Source of the DNA: Bradysia coprophila
Taxonomy: Eukaryota; Arthropoda; Insecta; Diptera; Sciaridae
NCBI RefSeq assembly: GCF_014529535.1
Contig: NW_023503501.1
Span: forward strand, 6,330,150-6,394,149
Direction of reading: 5' to 3'
DNA length: 64,000 bases
This document shows, piece after piece, positions 25,129 to 38,001 of the stretch. The notes under the pieces were generated by a model. The model was given only the letters and a program-made list of their open reading frames with translations, was not told the DNA's origin and searched no databases. The translations under genes were made by a program, and so were the position numbers. Numbering within the stretch: the first letter of the stretch is position 1; each line of letters begins with the position of its first letter.

Positions 25129-28100
25129 TTACGATCTTCGACGATTTCTACCACTGCGAACTTTACGACCAGACTTATCATTAGATCGACTGCTGCTTTC
25201 GTTGCCACTCGGTCTTCGTCGACTTTCATTCCCATTATCAAAACGACTGCCACCTCGCCTATTGTCACCATCACGGCCATCACGTACATCCCGTCGCCGT
25301 CCTCTATCGTCACGATTTCGGCCATTGTCACCCGACCGTCGATCCCAATTCCCATTGGAATTATCTGTCGGTGACATATCGGGCGGCTGTATAGTGATGT
25401 TCAGTAGACTGGGCGGCATATTATTATTGGAATTGAATGATGGTCCGTTCGAGCCCCATGGATTGTTTGGATTGGATTGCCAAATATCACGATCGTTAGT
25501 ACCGTTTGTGTTGCGTTTGTAGTCTTTATCAGCACTTGGATCAGGTAAAACATTTAGTGCCATCAATGGTGGTATAAATGTCGGTGGATTTGTGCTGTCC
25601 TTCTCAAACACTAGCTGAGCGTTATGATCGTACGGTTGCTTTCGGCGCTTACGTTCAGATGGTTTATCGTAGCTACTGTCTGAATCGTAGTCATCGTCTT
25701 TCATAGGAGGTAAAAGATCGTTAAGTTCTTCAATTTCACCGGAACTGATGTACTCATTTAGTGCCGTGGAACCTTCTGAAATGACTTGATCGAGACGTGA
25801 TCCGGCTGAAAAATAAACGATTCAATGAGACCTTCGTTTGATGATTGTATACAACAATAGGCTTACGAGTAACTGGTATCGTTTTTCCGTAAACGATTAT
25901 TGCTGTTGGTGCAACTTTCTGCAGAGGTATCATTGGTACATCGATAATTTGCGTCATCGAATCTTTAATATCTTTGGACATCAGTTCATCATCTTCTGTT
26001 CGGCCCGTATCATTCCAATGGGCCTGGAAGTTTCGCGGAATGGGTTTACTGTATGGTACTTTCTTATCTCGATCAGATCGTCTGTCGTTCAAGTGAGAAG
26101 TGTCCAGATCCAGGCCAGGTATAAACCCACGATCGCTCGTAAGACTTTCGGTGAAATCGACTTTGTCTTCAGGTCCCATACCAGGAATAATTGCAGCACT
26201 GTCATCTGTAATGTTCAAACGGTGAATGTAGGACGAAGCACGCAAACAGCAAATTCTCAAGTTATTACCGATATCACAATCGTCCATTCCTTGCAATCCA
26301 GCTGGCAACGTATTCAGATTGTATTTGTCAGTCATTCGATCTCCGGGGCGATTTCTCGTCCAAAATTTTATTGTGTGATCGTTTGATCCAGAACACAAAA
26401 TATGTCCCAGGGGATGCCATGCCAATGTCCAGACAATACTGTCATGAGCTGTGTCAATAGCACCAACTTCCTTGCTGTAATTTTAAAGAAAACATTAGGA
26501 AAAACACCGAAAATTGAGTCAGAATTCAAGAGAATCGTTTACTCACTCTGTTCCAACATTCCAGAATAGAATAGAACCATCTGATCCACCCGAACTGAAC
26601 AATCCTTCGTGTATTGGATGCCATGACACAGCGCTGGCCTCCTTTTTGTGGCCTCGGAAAACTTGTACCTCTTCTCTCAGATTACGCAGATCGAACAGTT
26701 TCAACAGATGATCTCTGGACGCTGTGATTAACCAATTTCCGTTGTCATTCCACTTCAAATCCATTACAGTTGACTTATGTGCATGACTGAAAGTAGCAAA
26801 CCAAAAATTCATTTCGATTCAAGATGTTAGTCGAATGATTCCAGACTACTAACAGTGTTGCTAAGGCTTGTCCACTTTTTGGATCCCATAATTTTATTGG
26901 CTGTTGGTTATCTTTGCTACCGGATACTATTAAAGCTTTTTGCGGATGCCAGTGAACACATTTGACGTCAGCACCATGACCTATAAGTTTTTTAATTGGT
27001 AGGTTACGTAATTTCATTAAGATTGACTACTAACAGAAGCTTTTGTGAAGTATAGGGAAATAAGTTGAAACGATAAAATGCCCTCAATATGAGCAGAAAG
27101 AGCTGAAAAGAAAATTACAAGAAACGCACTTGTGATTCTCTAAGTCGCCACAAATGACCAGGTCGGGTCTGGATTCTAAAGCTATCTTTCAGAGACGGCT
27201 AATCATCTCCTATCGAGAGTAACGACAAAAATAACCTTTGACCTCCGACTGACGTGGTATTATTGAATAAAATGTGTCGTAAAACAAATGAAGTAAAAGA
27301 TTTTTTTTATCAAGAAACAGACGATACGTTGAACAAATTTCATTATTATATGCCGCACCGTTTCTTAAAGATTTAAATGTGGGAAGTCAATTATAAGAAA
27401 TGAAATGAAGAAGAGACTGATACTCGTCAATGGTTATTGTTCTTTGAAGGAAGATTTACTGACTCTTAACATATGACTGTGTGAGTGTGTATTGATTGTA
27501 GCCAGGATATAAAAATAAAATTTTGCATCATCATTTGCATCACGTTTCATTCACAACAATTGATGAAGATAAATGCGAAAAAGAAGAAATGAATGATGTG
27601 TTTGTTGGGCGACAGTCGTTTTGTATCATAATGTCAAATATATATGCATGGCATGGCACACAGTTCGGCGTAAGTATATTTATGCTTTGAAATGAATATG
27701 CCAGAGCGATACATAGTAACATCAATATTCAGTTATGTGGAAAACACCGTAATGATTCGCAAAATTCAGTAAACTTTCGGAAAGCTTAAATTCCTCTGTT
27801 CATGCCTACAGCTGTCCAACCTTTGTAAAACTTACCCCTTAAAACTTTTTCCTCTTGGCATCGCATAAAGTCCCACACCCTCAATGTTCCATCATCGCTG
27901 CAGCTAACGAATTTACTATCCGATGGGCTAAAACTGTGAAATTAAACGTTTCTTTCATCAAAAAATGCAGTCAAAGTAAAATAAATTAAATAAATTTTAA
28001 TGAAAAAGGATTGAGAATATAAAACGCAGTCGTTAAGCGCGGACATTTTCACTTTTCTGTGGAATTTTTTATAAGCATCCCAATCGAACCGAAAATTTAG

Positions 28101-31100
28101 CCAATAACATGAGAAAATCGGATCTCGATTTTCTATCATTTTTAGAGTTGATTGCCTTTAGCCGACTCATAAATTAACCAGGAAATACTTCACACAAATG
28201 AAGTAACAGATTTCCTAGCTTAGTTGCGATACGTTTGCCGTTCGCAGAAGGTCAACAGCATTATACATGAAAAATGGGATCAATAATCAGCTTTGTTGAT
28301 TTTTAGTGAAGTCTCAACTTTACAGATCTCTATTCTATAGACGCTAAAAATCCTAAAAATTATGATGAAAATTGTAAAGTACAACGCTTAAATAAATAAT
28401 AGGGAGAGTAAAGGTTGAAAAGTTCAGTATTCGAGCGAATTGAGGCGAGGTTGAGGTCAATAAAAACACGAATGCGGTAAAAGAAGTGCTTCAACTTGAA
28501 CTATGAAAGCTACAGCTTCCGAAGTATTGGTGAAATCTGGCCATACAAAACTGGAAGTCTTTTTGTAGCTACAAGTGTGAATGTACTACTGACGAAATAG
28601 TACATTAGTGTCTTGACAGTGGTGTGTGTGAACGTTGTACTCGCATCGAAACAGTACCGTATTTTGTTTGCTTGTGGCCAGAAAATACAAAAAACTTGTT
28701 TTTTATTTATTTACAAGCATTTAATGAAGTGTCTATGATGATAGCTCGGATTTTGTTTGTGTTTCGACATGTGGGATGTACTTTCCATCTTCGGCTCAAA
28801 GTTGTTTTTTTGGAATTCTGGGCCATAGTTCTCACCTTTCCATGCATCGACTTGATGTAAATAGACATGTTTTCATCGAATACAAGAAAATATTTCTTGC
28901 ACTACAAATGAGTTTAAGGCGTGTAAGGATAAGATATAACTTTTGTGAGAAAAATTTTCGCCAGTGACGACAAAACTAAATGATGAGCTCTGGATATTGA
29001 GATCTTTTATAGTAAAATGTGTGTTAGAACTAATGAAGTAAAAGATTTTTATTTATGTCGAAAAACTTCGATCAAATGAAGCATTGAGTGTGATGAGGTC
29101 ATTACGGTTTTGTGATGAATGATCATACTGAAAATCATCAGCTCGGCCTGTATGACTAGTACATCTACTACATCAAACTCAGTCTTTTAATTAAAAGGAA
29201 ACGCAATAGGTTTATTTTCCATATAATTACGATATCGAAATTCCTCAGCGGCCCACGTTTTTACAACGAAATTATTTTCCTTTTCTCACTTTTAATTAAT
29301 TTCATAATAATCCGATTAGTCTCCCGCGCCACGAATTATGTATACATCATTGCATTCAGAAAAAATGGTTATTTTGTAGAGTGTAACGCGTAACAAAACA
29401 AAATTAAAGCGAAAAAGGACTACGGTGTGACCGTCAAAATAAACGGCTCGATGCACGTTTCACACTAATTAATATTTTCGTGTTCTTATTTGTTGACTGT
29501 CTGGTTTTTTTTAACAAATTCAAATTGAGTATTATGGAAAGACCTACAAATTCCATTAATTAAAGAAAATTAAACGGAAACGATGAACACATTTTTGGTC
29601 AATAAATTTGGTCGGCCACTGATAAAATTGGTTTAATAATATTTTTCTGTACTTTTCTCGAGTTTTTCCTTGTCCGACGATACAAATTATTGATTTTTTA
29701 CTAAGTACTAAGTGAGTATAACTGTAAATTGTAAAAGTTCGAGGCGAAACAAATGAAGCCTTCTGTGAAGTAAGATCATATTTGAAGACGGGCGCTAGCC
29801 CTTGTATGTTTACAGTGTTTTTTTTAAATAAAAATCTCAAACGTACAAACTCCTGAAGTAAAAGTACTACAGGTGATAGTTTAAACAAAAGAAGTAACAG
29901 ATTTCGTTGCAAATCGGTGTGAAGCCATTAAATCTCAAATATTTGCAGACTTCTGTATACTACCAAATACGACTAGCGGACAGACTAAATTGACTACGAT
30001 ATCCCCGATAAAAATTCATGTTTGTTTACTGTAGCGAAAGAATTTACGTTTTCACCACTATCAGCAAACAGAACCGAATCTATTACATTACGTTAAAATC
30101 ATGTTGACGAAGTTTTTATTGCAAAATATCTCAGCATCCGCAACTCGTTCATCACGGTAGAAAAGATTTTATGACAATAAAGAGTTATCGCTGAACGCGT
30201 ATATACCATGCAGTTAATTGGTATGCTTTCGTTCCACATATAAGTCATCGTTTTCGTCTGAATGATTTCATTGTCTAACAACGAACGAACTCTGATTTTC
30301 AAACTGACTTCATTACAAATCTAAATTATTTTAATTTGTTGGTTTTTATCGTTGTGTACTTTCTTGTACATACAAATGCAACCAGCAATTTCAGACTTTA
30401 ATTTACTCACGCCGTTTGATTACACATTCGTACGTAATATACGCTTTGGAAATTTGTTGTTTTCCGGAACAGCCGAGGGCGAGTGAAATAATCACACAAA
30501 TCAAAACAACAAGCAATAACGTATATTTCATTATAAATATTGGCGAGATGTAAAGTCTAGAAGTGCTATTTACTCAGAGATAGCAAATAATAGAGAAATA
30601 CATAAAGTTTTAAACTTGAGCTTGATGTTTTCCACGCCTGAAGCATATTTTATGATTGACCGCTTGCAAATTAGCAAGCATATCGCGATCTTTACATTTT
30701 TTGTTTGATATACAGGAAAGGGTTATCAAATTTCAGCCGAAATTTGCGTCAGCTGATTTTCACTCACCCATAGGCTGAAATTTGATTTCCCTTTCCAGTA
30801 TCGTCTAATACTTGATACAAATTCCTTTACTTCATTTGTTTTAGCAAATATTTTGCTACAAAAGATAATTAGCTATCAGTCGCCGTTGTCGATGACAGAT
30901 AACAGAACTGAATTCAAACACAGTCCAATACATCTATGGACTCAAGAACATCATGCTGCAGTAGTTACGTTCAACTTTCAGTATTCAAATAACTGCAAGT
31001 CATCTGCTGGCGACGACGACGACAAAAATAAAAGCGGAACTCTAGCTAGTGTTCTCGTTTAAGTATAGCTTAATGTACTATTAAAACTGACGAGGTCAAA

Positions 31101-34100
31101 CTCTCGACGATAGTTTAGAAAAATGTATAGTAAACAGACTTAAACGTGGTACTCTTAACTACACAGACGATATTTCGTTATTTCATGGTTCAAATTCTGT
31201 TTCTTTTTGTAATTACAAAGGAAAACATACACCTATGCCAGTACTTCATAAAGTGTTCGATTGAAACCTTTCTTAAGACGAACCATTTTTGCGTTGACCT
31301 TTTTTGGTATTTGCAAGACATATTAAAATTCAAAAATTTGAGGGGTCTCGAACGACAAGTTTTTCAATAAATAGTTGATTGTAAGTCCTTGTTTTAGTTA
31401 TTTGTGTATCTGTTTTGTACGATTGTTTTTAGGCAATTTCCCGAGTTGTAGTCCGAACGAAGTCAAACAAATTTTCATGTAAGGGGTCGAAAACCAGAGA
31501 AAAATCTCAAAACTCCCTCATTTTCGGCCGACACATGAAAAGATCTTTTTATTTTTCCTAGTGTGTGGGCTGCGGACCGAGCCGAGCAAAATACAAAGTG
31601 AGTTTTCCCGCTAATATCAATGAAGTAATGAATTATTTCCTGAGGGACACAGTGAGTAAAATTTTATTTACACGCCTATGCACGGTAAGGTGCACTTACC
31701 ATCACTGTTTGTGACAGTGAAAATGCACTTACCGTACACAAGCATTTATAATATCTGACGTAATTGCTTGTTAGTGTTTTGACTTGTGTGATTACTCCAC
31801 TCGCCTTCGGCTCGTTCCGCAAAGCTCACACTTGCCTAAACAGCAAACTTACAAGCAAGGACGTAATATACTATTCAAAATTTCATTCTTCTCGTGTTAA
31901 TTAAGAATACGTTAGGTTTGAAACCAATTTTTTTTTGTCTAAGAGGTAAACAAACTGAGGTACTCGCTTGTTGTCCTCTTAGCGTGCAAAAACGAAAATG
32001 TGAAAAAATCAAAAAATTAAAAAAAAAAAATTTAAACCGACGTCATATAATATACTCTAAGTCTTAGGACAGCTACATGAAATGATTTCACAAAAAAATG
32101 GAAATTTCCATCATAAACCAGTATGCCATAGTATTGCAGTAAATGATACGGAAAACGTGCGTTCTGGCTTTCAATCTGTTAGTTGTAGGATGACCCTAAG
32201 AGATAGCAAGGTATAGCAAAGGAATATTATTTGGAAAGTTCTCAAATTTTCACAGACTTTTTTTTTCTCTAAAGTGTCAGTGACAAACGAAGTTAATAGT
32301 TATTTCCTTTACTAGTGAGGGAAAATTGACTTTCCGTCCCTAGGTAAAAGTCTTTCCCTCCTTCCTAAAGGAAAACGTCATACTACACTCGGGAAATAAT
32401 TTGATATTTCGTATCACGATGAGTAAAACTACATCTGGCCCTCGGACACTTTTACTCATCTCGATACGAAATAACAAATTCCTTCCCTTGTATAGTAATA
32501 TACTATTACTTTACGTATGAGAGTGTATTGGTATGAATGTAACGGCGATACATAACAAAGAATGAACATCACATAAGTAGGGAATGAATATTACTTGACC
32601 TTTTCGCGTGTATAGTAAAATGTGATACAGCTACTTGAAGTATGTAACTCGAAATGTACTACCACTCGGACAAGCCCTCAGGTACGGTACATACATGTCT
32701 CATAATATACTTCATGTACAGCAGAATTTTTTTATAAAAATAATTTTGAGTACTGCAATGTGTTTTGAACTGTCAAAATTATTTTTACTGTAACATACTA
32801 TTACGTAACAAAGGATAAAAAGTTGAAAAGTGGAGTTTTCGTGGGAATTTTGTTGATCCGAGGCAAAGCCGATGTCAATAAACACACGAAAACGAGACTT
32901 TTCATTCTTATACCGAGTTATGTAATGGCTTTTTCATGCTTTTGAAACCTAATAGGCAATAGGCAATTTAGGCAATTCCGCGAGCTGCAGCACTTTCGCC
33001 TAAAATAAAACATCCAAAACAGATGCATACACAACATTTCATGCTGAGTGCCTAAATTAAGAGAAAAATTCCGTAATTTTATGACCAAGACATTAAAATA
33101 ATTTGTTTTTATCAAAATATTTGTCATGCCAGACTTTTATATTTGGCACCATTTTGACACGAATATGTTGTGAATACTAGAAGTACCGTTATAAACTCTC
33201 AAATGACCGTCTTTTTCTAAATTTCTTATTTCTCTTAATTCTCTCATTTCTCTTAAAAATTCGTTATGGAAAAATGAGAGAAGTTGGAAAAATAAGAGAT
33301 TTAGAAAAAGACGGTAATTTAGAGAGCTTATCGCTGTCAGACAACTCTTTTAGGCCCTCCTTAGCATTCAATTTAAAAAGTCGTACAACGAATGTGTTTA
33401 CTTTCAGGTAATGTAACAGTGTTGCATAGGTTTCAAACGTGTAACAAAGTTAAAAAATCTTGTTTTTTACCCAAAATAAATTGACCCCAAAAAAGGTAAA
33501 AAATTAAAAGTATTGACATTAATGTAGCGACAAATTTCTAATTCTACCATTTCACAATTAAGACAATTAAATTGGGTTAGTTTGAAAAATTAATTTTTTA
33601 TTCCTTTAATAATTTGACCCTAATTTGTTAATGGATTTGTGATAGACCCGTATAGAAAAACACATTTCACAAATTCGTTTGATTTTTTTTTGTTCTAATT
33701 TATTCGAATTCAGCGAACAATGTTCGATCGCCGTTAGGTGAGGACTAGAAATTAAACAACTTTTGAAATTTTCTAAAGTTTTTCATTTCATTTTTTCTTT
33801 ATTGATCCCCATTGCTGCATTTTTGCGCGATTTTTAGCTAATGAAAAAAAACTTGAAATTTGATTTGATAAAAATGCATTTATTCCAGTCAAATACAATT
33901 TGTGTTGTTAAAATTTTAAAATTGAAATGCAATTTTTGTGTAAAATTAACTTTTTAATTTTTTTCTCTCTATTTTTTCAGTATTTTATTTTGTTTATGAC
34001 AAAAAAAACTCTATCACAGCTAAGATCACAGACAAATTTTCTCGTTTATTTTTTTACATTATAAAAATATCAGTTCGTTATGGAGATACGGATGGGGGAA

Positions 34101-35831
34101 TGCCATTATAAAGCAAAATTAAAAAAATTCTTTATTCAATCAAATCACATAATAATCGTTCGTTGGTGCGCAGAGACTTGCAGACCAAAAGAGGAAGAGA
34201 GATACAGAGCGAGAATATCAGATTTTATGGAATCGAATGGTTTCTTTATTTCATCTCAACAACCAGTTTTCGAAAATAGATTAGCAATGAGTGAATGAGT
34301 GTTGTCGCAGTTAGACATCGCTTCTATGATGATCGAGATTCGGAAACCGCTAGCGAAATTTTCATCGGATATCGTCAAATTCTACATTTCTATTGAGTGT
34401 GTTATCCATATCCCAGCCCGAAATTATCTCGTGTCGGAGATGAAGACGGAGAGGGAAAGGGTGAGACGGAGAGAGTGAGACACGCCACATTTATTTAACA
34501 CAATCGATCGTACGCTACAATTTTTCGTACGTGTTTGGTCGGAACGTTTAAAGTAAAAAAAAAAATATTTTTTGTTTAGATCTACCTTATTCCTCGGACG
34601 GGCTCCTTATGCGCTTGAAACATGCGAACATTATTCATGTTTGACTGCCAGTATTTGACGAAGCCAGCATGATCACCGGTCACCATCCAGTTGTCATTGT
34701 GCGACCACACCATGGTACGAACGGGAACGTCATGAGCCTGTAATTTTTTTTTTATGAAAATGTAAATCTTTGAAACTGAAGGATTTGGCAGAATTCCCCT
34801 ACCAAACCATTTATATGTCATCTGTTGTCGACATCGACGACAAACGAATGTTAAAACTAGTCAAGTAGAAGATTTTGTATCAATCTTTCGAAAATATTAA
34901 AATCAAAGGAAGTAACAGGCACTTAACACTGGTGATATGCTTGACAGTCATGTCAAGCCTTGCGAACAGATAAAACGATGCCGTTATAGATGGACCAACA
35001 GGTCAAGAAAAAAATAAGACGAGACGGCGATACAAAAGAAACGGATCGTTCTGCCGACTGCCACAGACAGTGAAATCAGAGACGCAAATGTCGGATAAGA
35101 ACTTGTAACGAAAAGTTGAATAGCCAGACTAGAGACACACGGACTAGAGTAGAGTAACACCTCTGAAGTGTCTAGACCAATTGATAAAACACATGTGCTG
35201 TCACCATGCGACATAACTTACTTGTAAAATCGTCTCGAAGTTAAATGTCAATCCATTCCAAAGGGTAAACTCTCCCGAACTAGCACCAGTAACTAATCGT
35301 CGACCCTCCGGCGTCCAAGCCAATGTAAATATGGGACAGCGCATTTTGTTTGTAGCAGTTTTGACAAATCGCGTCGTAACGGCATTGGTGGGATTATCCA
35401 TGTAACTCGGTGGCGGCATCATTTCCGGTGCATAGATACTTTCCGGCTGAAGTGCTCGTCTATCCCGAAAGTCTCGTTGCCAGATGCGATTCTTTGAATA
35501 TAACACGAGTTTAGACGGGGTGCTTATCACACCGACAATCAAAATGCACACTAACCTCTAACGCCTTAATTATAGCTGCATTGTAGTCGACCGTCTTTCG
35601 CATAACACTTTTCCGTAGTCGTTTGCCATCGAAATCATCTTGTGTCATTGGCAGTGCACCCGGACCGCGATTGAAATTTACAAAGGGTCTGAAAAATGGC
35701 TGACCTGGTTTGCCCGCATGATAGATTTGTCCAGCTGGCCGATGATTCGATTGAACGGGTGGCGGAACGCTGAAATTATTGAATTGATTGCCCATATTGG
35801 ACATATCGGGAGGTGGTTGCGAAAACTCCAT
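25129..35831 (-). CDS. Wdr33: WDR33, polyadenylation-signal recognition subunit
   Basis: Eight exons on the minus strand join in phase: 35831-35556, 35491-35222, 34737-34586, 27933-27836, 26980-26854, 26786-26547, 26474-25867 and 25805-25129, giving 815 residues with stop. The N-terminus ([12 protein letters not shown], then '[16 protein letters not shown]') is the conserved WDR33 entry segment. WD40 repeats follow from about residue 120 to 430 with clear motifs such as 'GEFTLWNG', 'GFVKYWQS', 'GTLRVWDF', '[10 protein letters not shown]', 'HLLKLFDLR', 'GSILFWNV' and 'HTIKFWTR'. The last roughly 225 residues are Arg/Gly/Ser/Asn-rich. The family is part of the nuclear cleavage and polyadenylation complex (CPSF) and contacts AAUAAA together with CPSF30. 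The fourth exon sits 6.65 kb from the third; the other introns are 60-900 bases. No damage seen. Identification is firm. Confidence 0.95.
30099..30531 (-). CDS. Candidate small secreted Cys-containing peptide, nested
   Basis: Exon 1 (30531-30411) encodes a clean signal peptide: [10 protein letters not shown] followed by a hydrophobic [10 protein letters not shown], then CSGKQQ and a Tyr/Lys-rich segment with a second Cys. It ends at a good donor (gtgagt) in phase 1. A second exon from about 30307 to 30099 stays open and in phase for 69 codons with two more cysteines and ends at TGA; the acceptor (after 'atgaag') is weak, and an alternative a few bases further would also be in phase. Joined length is about 109 residues. 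It lies on the same strand as Wdr33, inside its long intron. Exon 1 is convincing as a secreted leader; exon 2 is tentative. Family not recognised. Confidence 0.45.
31395..31625. repeat. Dispersed repeat, copy 1 of the 41825 family
   Basis: 'gtatctgttttgtacgattg' then 'tttttaggcaatttc', and further on 'catgtaaggggtcgaaaacc' and 'ctccctcattttcggcc', match the sequence at about 41830-42015. A shorter, more diverged third copy is visible at about 32940-33025. There is no coding capacity. Confidence 0.6.
32375..32515. repeat. Palindromic element, family copy 2
   Basis: Member of the same family as the element at 3405-3600: 'cgtatcacgatgagtaaaa' with its inverted partner 'ttttactcatctcgatacga', followed by 'ttcccttgtatagtaatata'. 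Inside the Wdr33 intron. Confidence 0.55.
33190..33335. repeat. Inverted repeat, family with 36785-36862
   Basis: 'accgtctttttctaaatttc' near 33209 pairs with 'gatttagaaaaagacggt' near 33297, around the core 'ctctcatttctcttaa ... atgagagaag'. The same core 'ttctctcatttctccat' ... 'atggagaaatgagagaag' occurs at 36800-36850. Two members of one small palindromic family. Confidence 0.6.
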
Positions 35832-37254
35832 TTTTTTTCGGTGAAAAAATTATAATTTTTGTGCACGCACAGTAAAACTTCAGAAAATAATGTTCAGGGT
35901 CATAGTTCAAAAGCACTAAAATCAACGTATCAACGTTTTAACCAATCTGGTTTTTGAAACGATTATATTGTCGGACCGCTTTTTGAGTAGATCTACAGCA
36001 AAGCACGAACGCGCGAATAAATAAATTCTGTTAGAAAACGCTTTCACACACCGCGTCACAAAAAAGCAAAAATTATGGATACTAAACACATAGTTCGCCT
36101 GACAGCAATGTGGCCATATTTTTTGTCAATTCGAATGTCATGGATGTCGGTTTTCGAAATGGACTAATGCGCCGCAGCGTAATGCTTTTAAAATTAAATG
36201 AATCACTTCACGGTTTGTAGTTCCAATTAACTGTAAACCCGAACTTTGACAACACGAACGACAACGATCTAATCAACAGAGAACATAGCCTAAACTTCTT
36301 GTAAATTCTTTGTAAATTTTTAGTTAAAAATTATCGTCAGCCTGAAAGTTGAAGTTAAGTTGCTTTCTGTAGCATTTTGTAAAAGTAAGAGCAAGTTTTA
36401 ATAAGCTGGTCTTAGGTCCTCTCGCTCGCATCATAACATGTTGAAAGAGAAGCAAACACTTTGACAAGTACCCGAAGGCAAGTCTTAACTAGTCTTCGAT
36501 CTTCTCGCTCCGATCATAACAAAACATTTAAGAAATCGTAACTTGACAATTATCGACAACTGTCAAGTTACGAATTCTTAAGGACAGATTATTATATTAT
36601 TGATTCGTTTAACGTCGGTATAGTGCACGCAGAATACAATTGTGCAATTTGAATATTAAATTATCACTGTGATAATCACAGTCTATAAGATCATTCTGTA
36701 GACTTAGGTCAACAATTCAAAATAAGTTGAAAACTCATAGATACAGTTTTTAACATTCAAAATTATCGACATATTATACATTTCTTATTTTGCTTACTTC
36801 TCTCATTTCTCCATATACTCGTTATGGAGAAATGAGAGAAGTTGGAGAAATATAGTTTGTTCATTTCATTTTTACACAGTTTTAGATATGTCAGAGTTTT
36901 AAATGTCACCCAGTCAATTAAGTTCTTCCCAAATTATGAATTTTTGGCGCAAAATTTAAAATTTCTATCGCGAATTCAAATACCAGAAGGAATAAAGAAT
37001 AAACAGAAAGTAAATAAATAGAAAAATAAATGGTAAAGATATAAAGGTGAAGTTTAAAAATAAAAAATTGCATAAATACTCCATTTGGGATAAATTTTTC
37101 TGTGAAAAGCAAACAACCCACAGTTAACCATTTTAAAATACGATATCATTAGCATCGAATGGCATTGCCTCCCCAACATCTACCTTCGAAGTTACTTATC
37201 AGACAAACATGGCAAGACACCTTTGAGTGGATCACAAAGCACAAAAATTTCTGT

Positions 37255-37430
37255 TCATTCGCCTAATCGGTTGGCCTGTAGAGGCGCCACATTTTTTTAT
37301 AGTACTTCATTCTCACTGTACTATTTTTTTGTGTAACAACTTCACATTGATCCATTTCCATGAAATGTCACTGCAGTGAAGTTTGTTCATGAAAAAATAA
37401 TTCAGTGACAGCAGACTTTCGATGAAGAAA
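37255..37430. repeat. Repeat with inverted copy at 43335-43500
   Basis: 'cgcctaatcggttggcctgt' ... 'tagtacttcattctcactgt' ... 'gtgtaacaacttcacat' reappears as the reverse complement at 43335-43500. The two copies therefore flank unc-45 and the repeat island as a 6-kb-spaced inverted pair. Confidence 0.65.
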
Positions 37431-37487
37431 AGTACTAAATTGTAATAGATTTTACCCTTAGTTTCTAAACTCCATTCTCCTATACAA

Positions 37488-37572
37488 ACCGGAGGTCATA
37501 GCGATTTCATATTAATAAATTCACCTCTCATGAAAGGTGAGTTTGTTTATATGAAATCGCTATGTCCTCCGC
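37488..37572. repeat. Palindromic element, 85 bp
   Basis: 'ggaggtcatagcgatttcat' pairs with 'atgaaatcgctatgtcctcc', with inner arms 'ttcacct' and 'aggtgag'. Almost the whole element folds back. MITE-like. Confidence 0.65.
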
Positions 37573-38001
37573 TACAAGTTTGACATTCGACCATACCTTG
37601 TGTTAACGTTCCTTCCGGGGCACCTCCTAGGTTTATGAAAGTTTACTTGACAATTTCACAAAATAAAAAATTCTTCCAGTGGACTTCTCACACAATCTCA
37701 CACGCCGTCGTGCGGGATAGTATAAGAATAGACTAGACCTACAAGAATAATGTTTTTAAATTAATACCGCCGAAACTATCGTACTGTAGGTGCATCGGCG
37801 CACATGTCTTTCGAAAATCTAAAACGTCTCACTACTGTCACTTACTCATAAACAAATTATTGGGAAATGGAAATCTATTTTTATAATTGAATTTTGTAGA
37901 ATCTTCTCGGTTTCTCAGTAAGGTGATATTAATGAGGGCAGACTGCTTTTGAGTGAAAAGTCTTCTTAAGGTGCTTTTAGTGACAATATTCAAATAATTC
38001 A

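Larger units (their letters stand above)
27934..34585 (-). other. 6.65-kb intron of Wdr33
   Basis: This is the only long intron of the gene. It contains the candidate nested secreted-peptide gene (30099-30531), a palindromic element (about 32375-32515), a copy of a repeat also found at 41825 (about 31395-31620) and many copies of a roughly 20-base dispersed motif. I see no other gene in it. Confidence 0.7.
35832..38001. promoter_or_regulatory. Divergent intergenic region between Wdr33 and unc-45
   Basis: The 2.17 kb between the two divergent start codons must contain both promoters. It contains a perfect-armed hairpin at about 36530-36580 ('cgtaacttgaca' / 'tgtcaagttacg'), palindromes at 36785-36862 and 37488-37572, and a repeat at 37255-37430. 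I cannot identify transcription starts. Confidence 0.4.

Noticed and set aside
34080..34298. Possible exon at '[18 protein letters not shown]'
   Set aside because: No splice partner in phase, no similarity, and it lies in the Wdr33 intron on the opposite strand.
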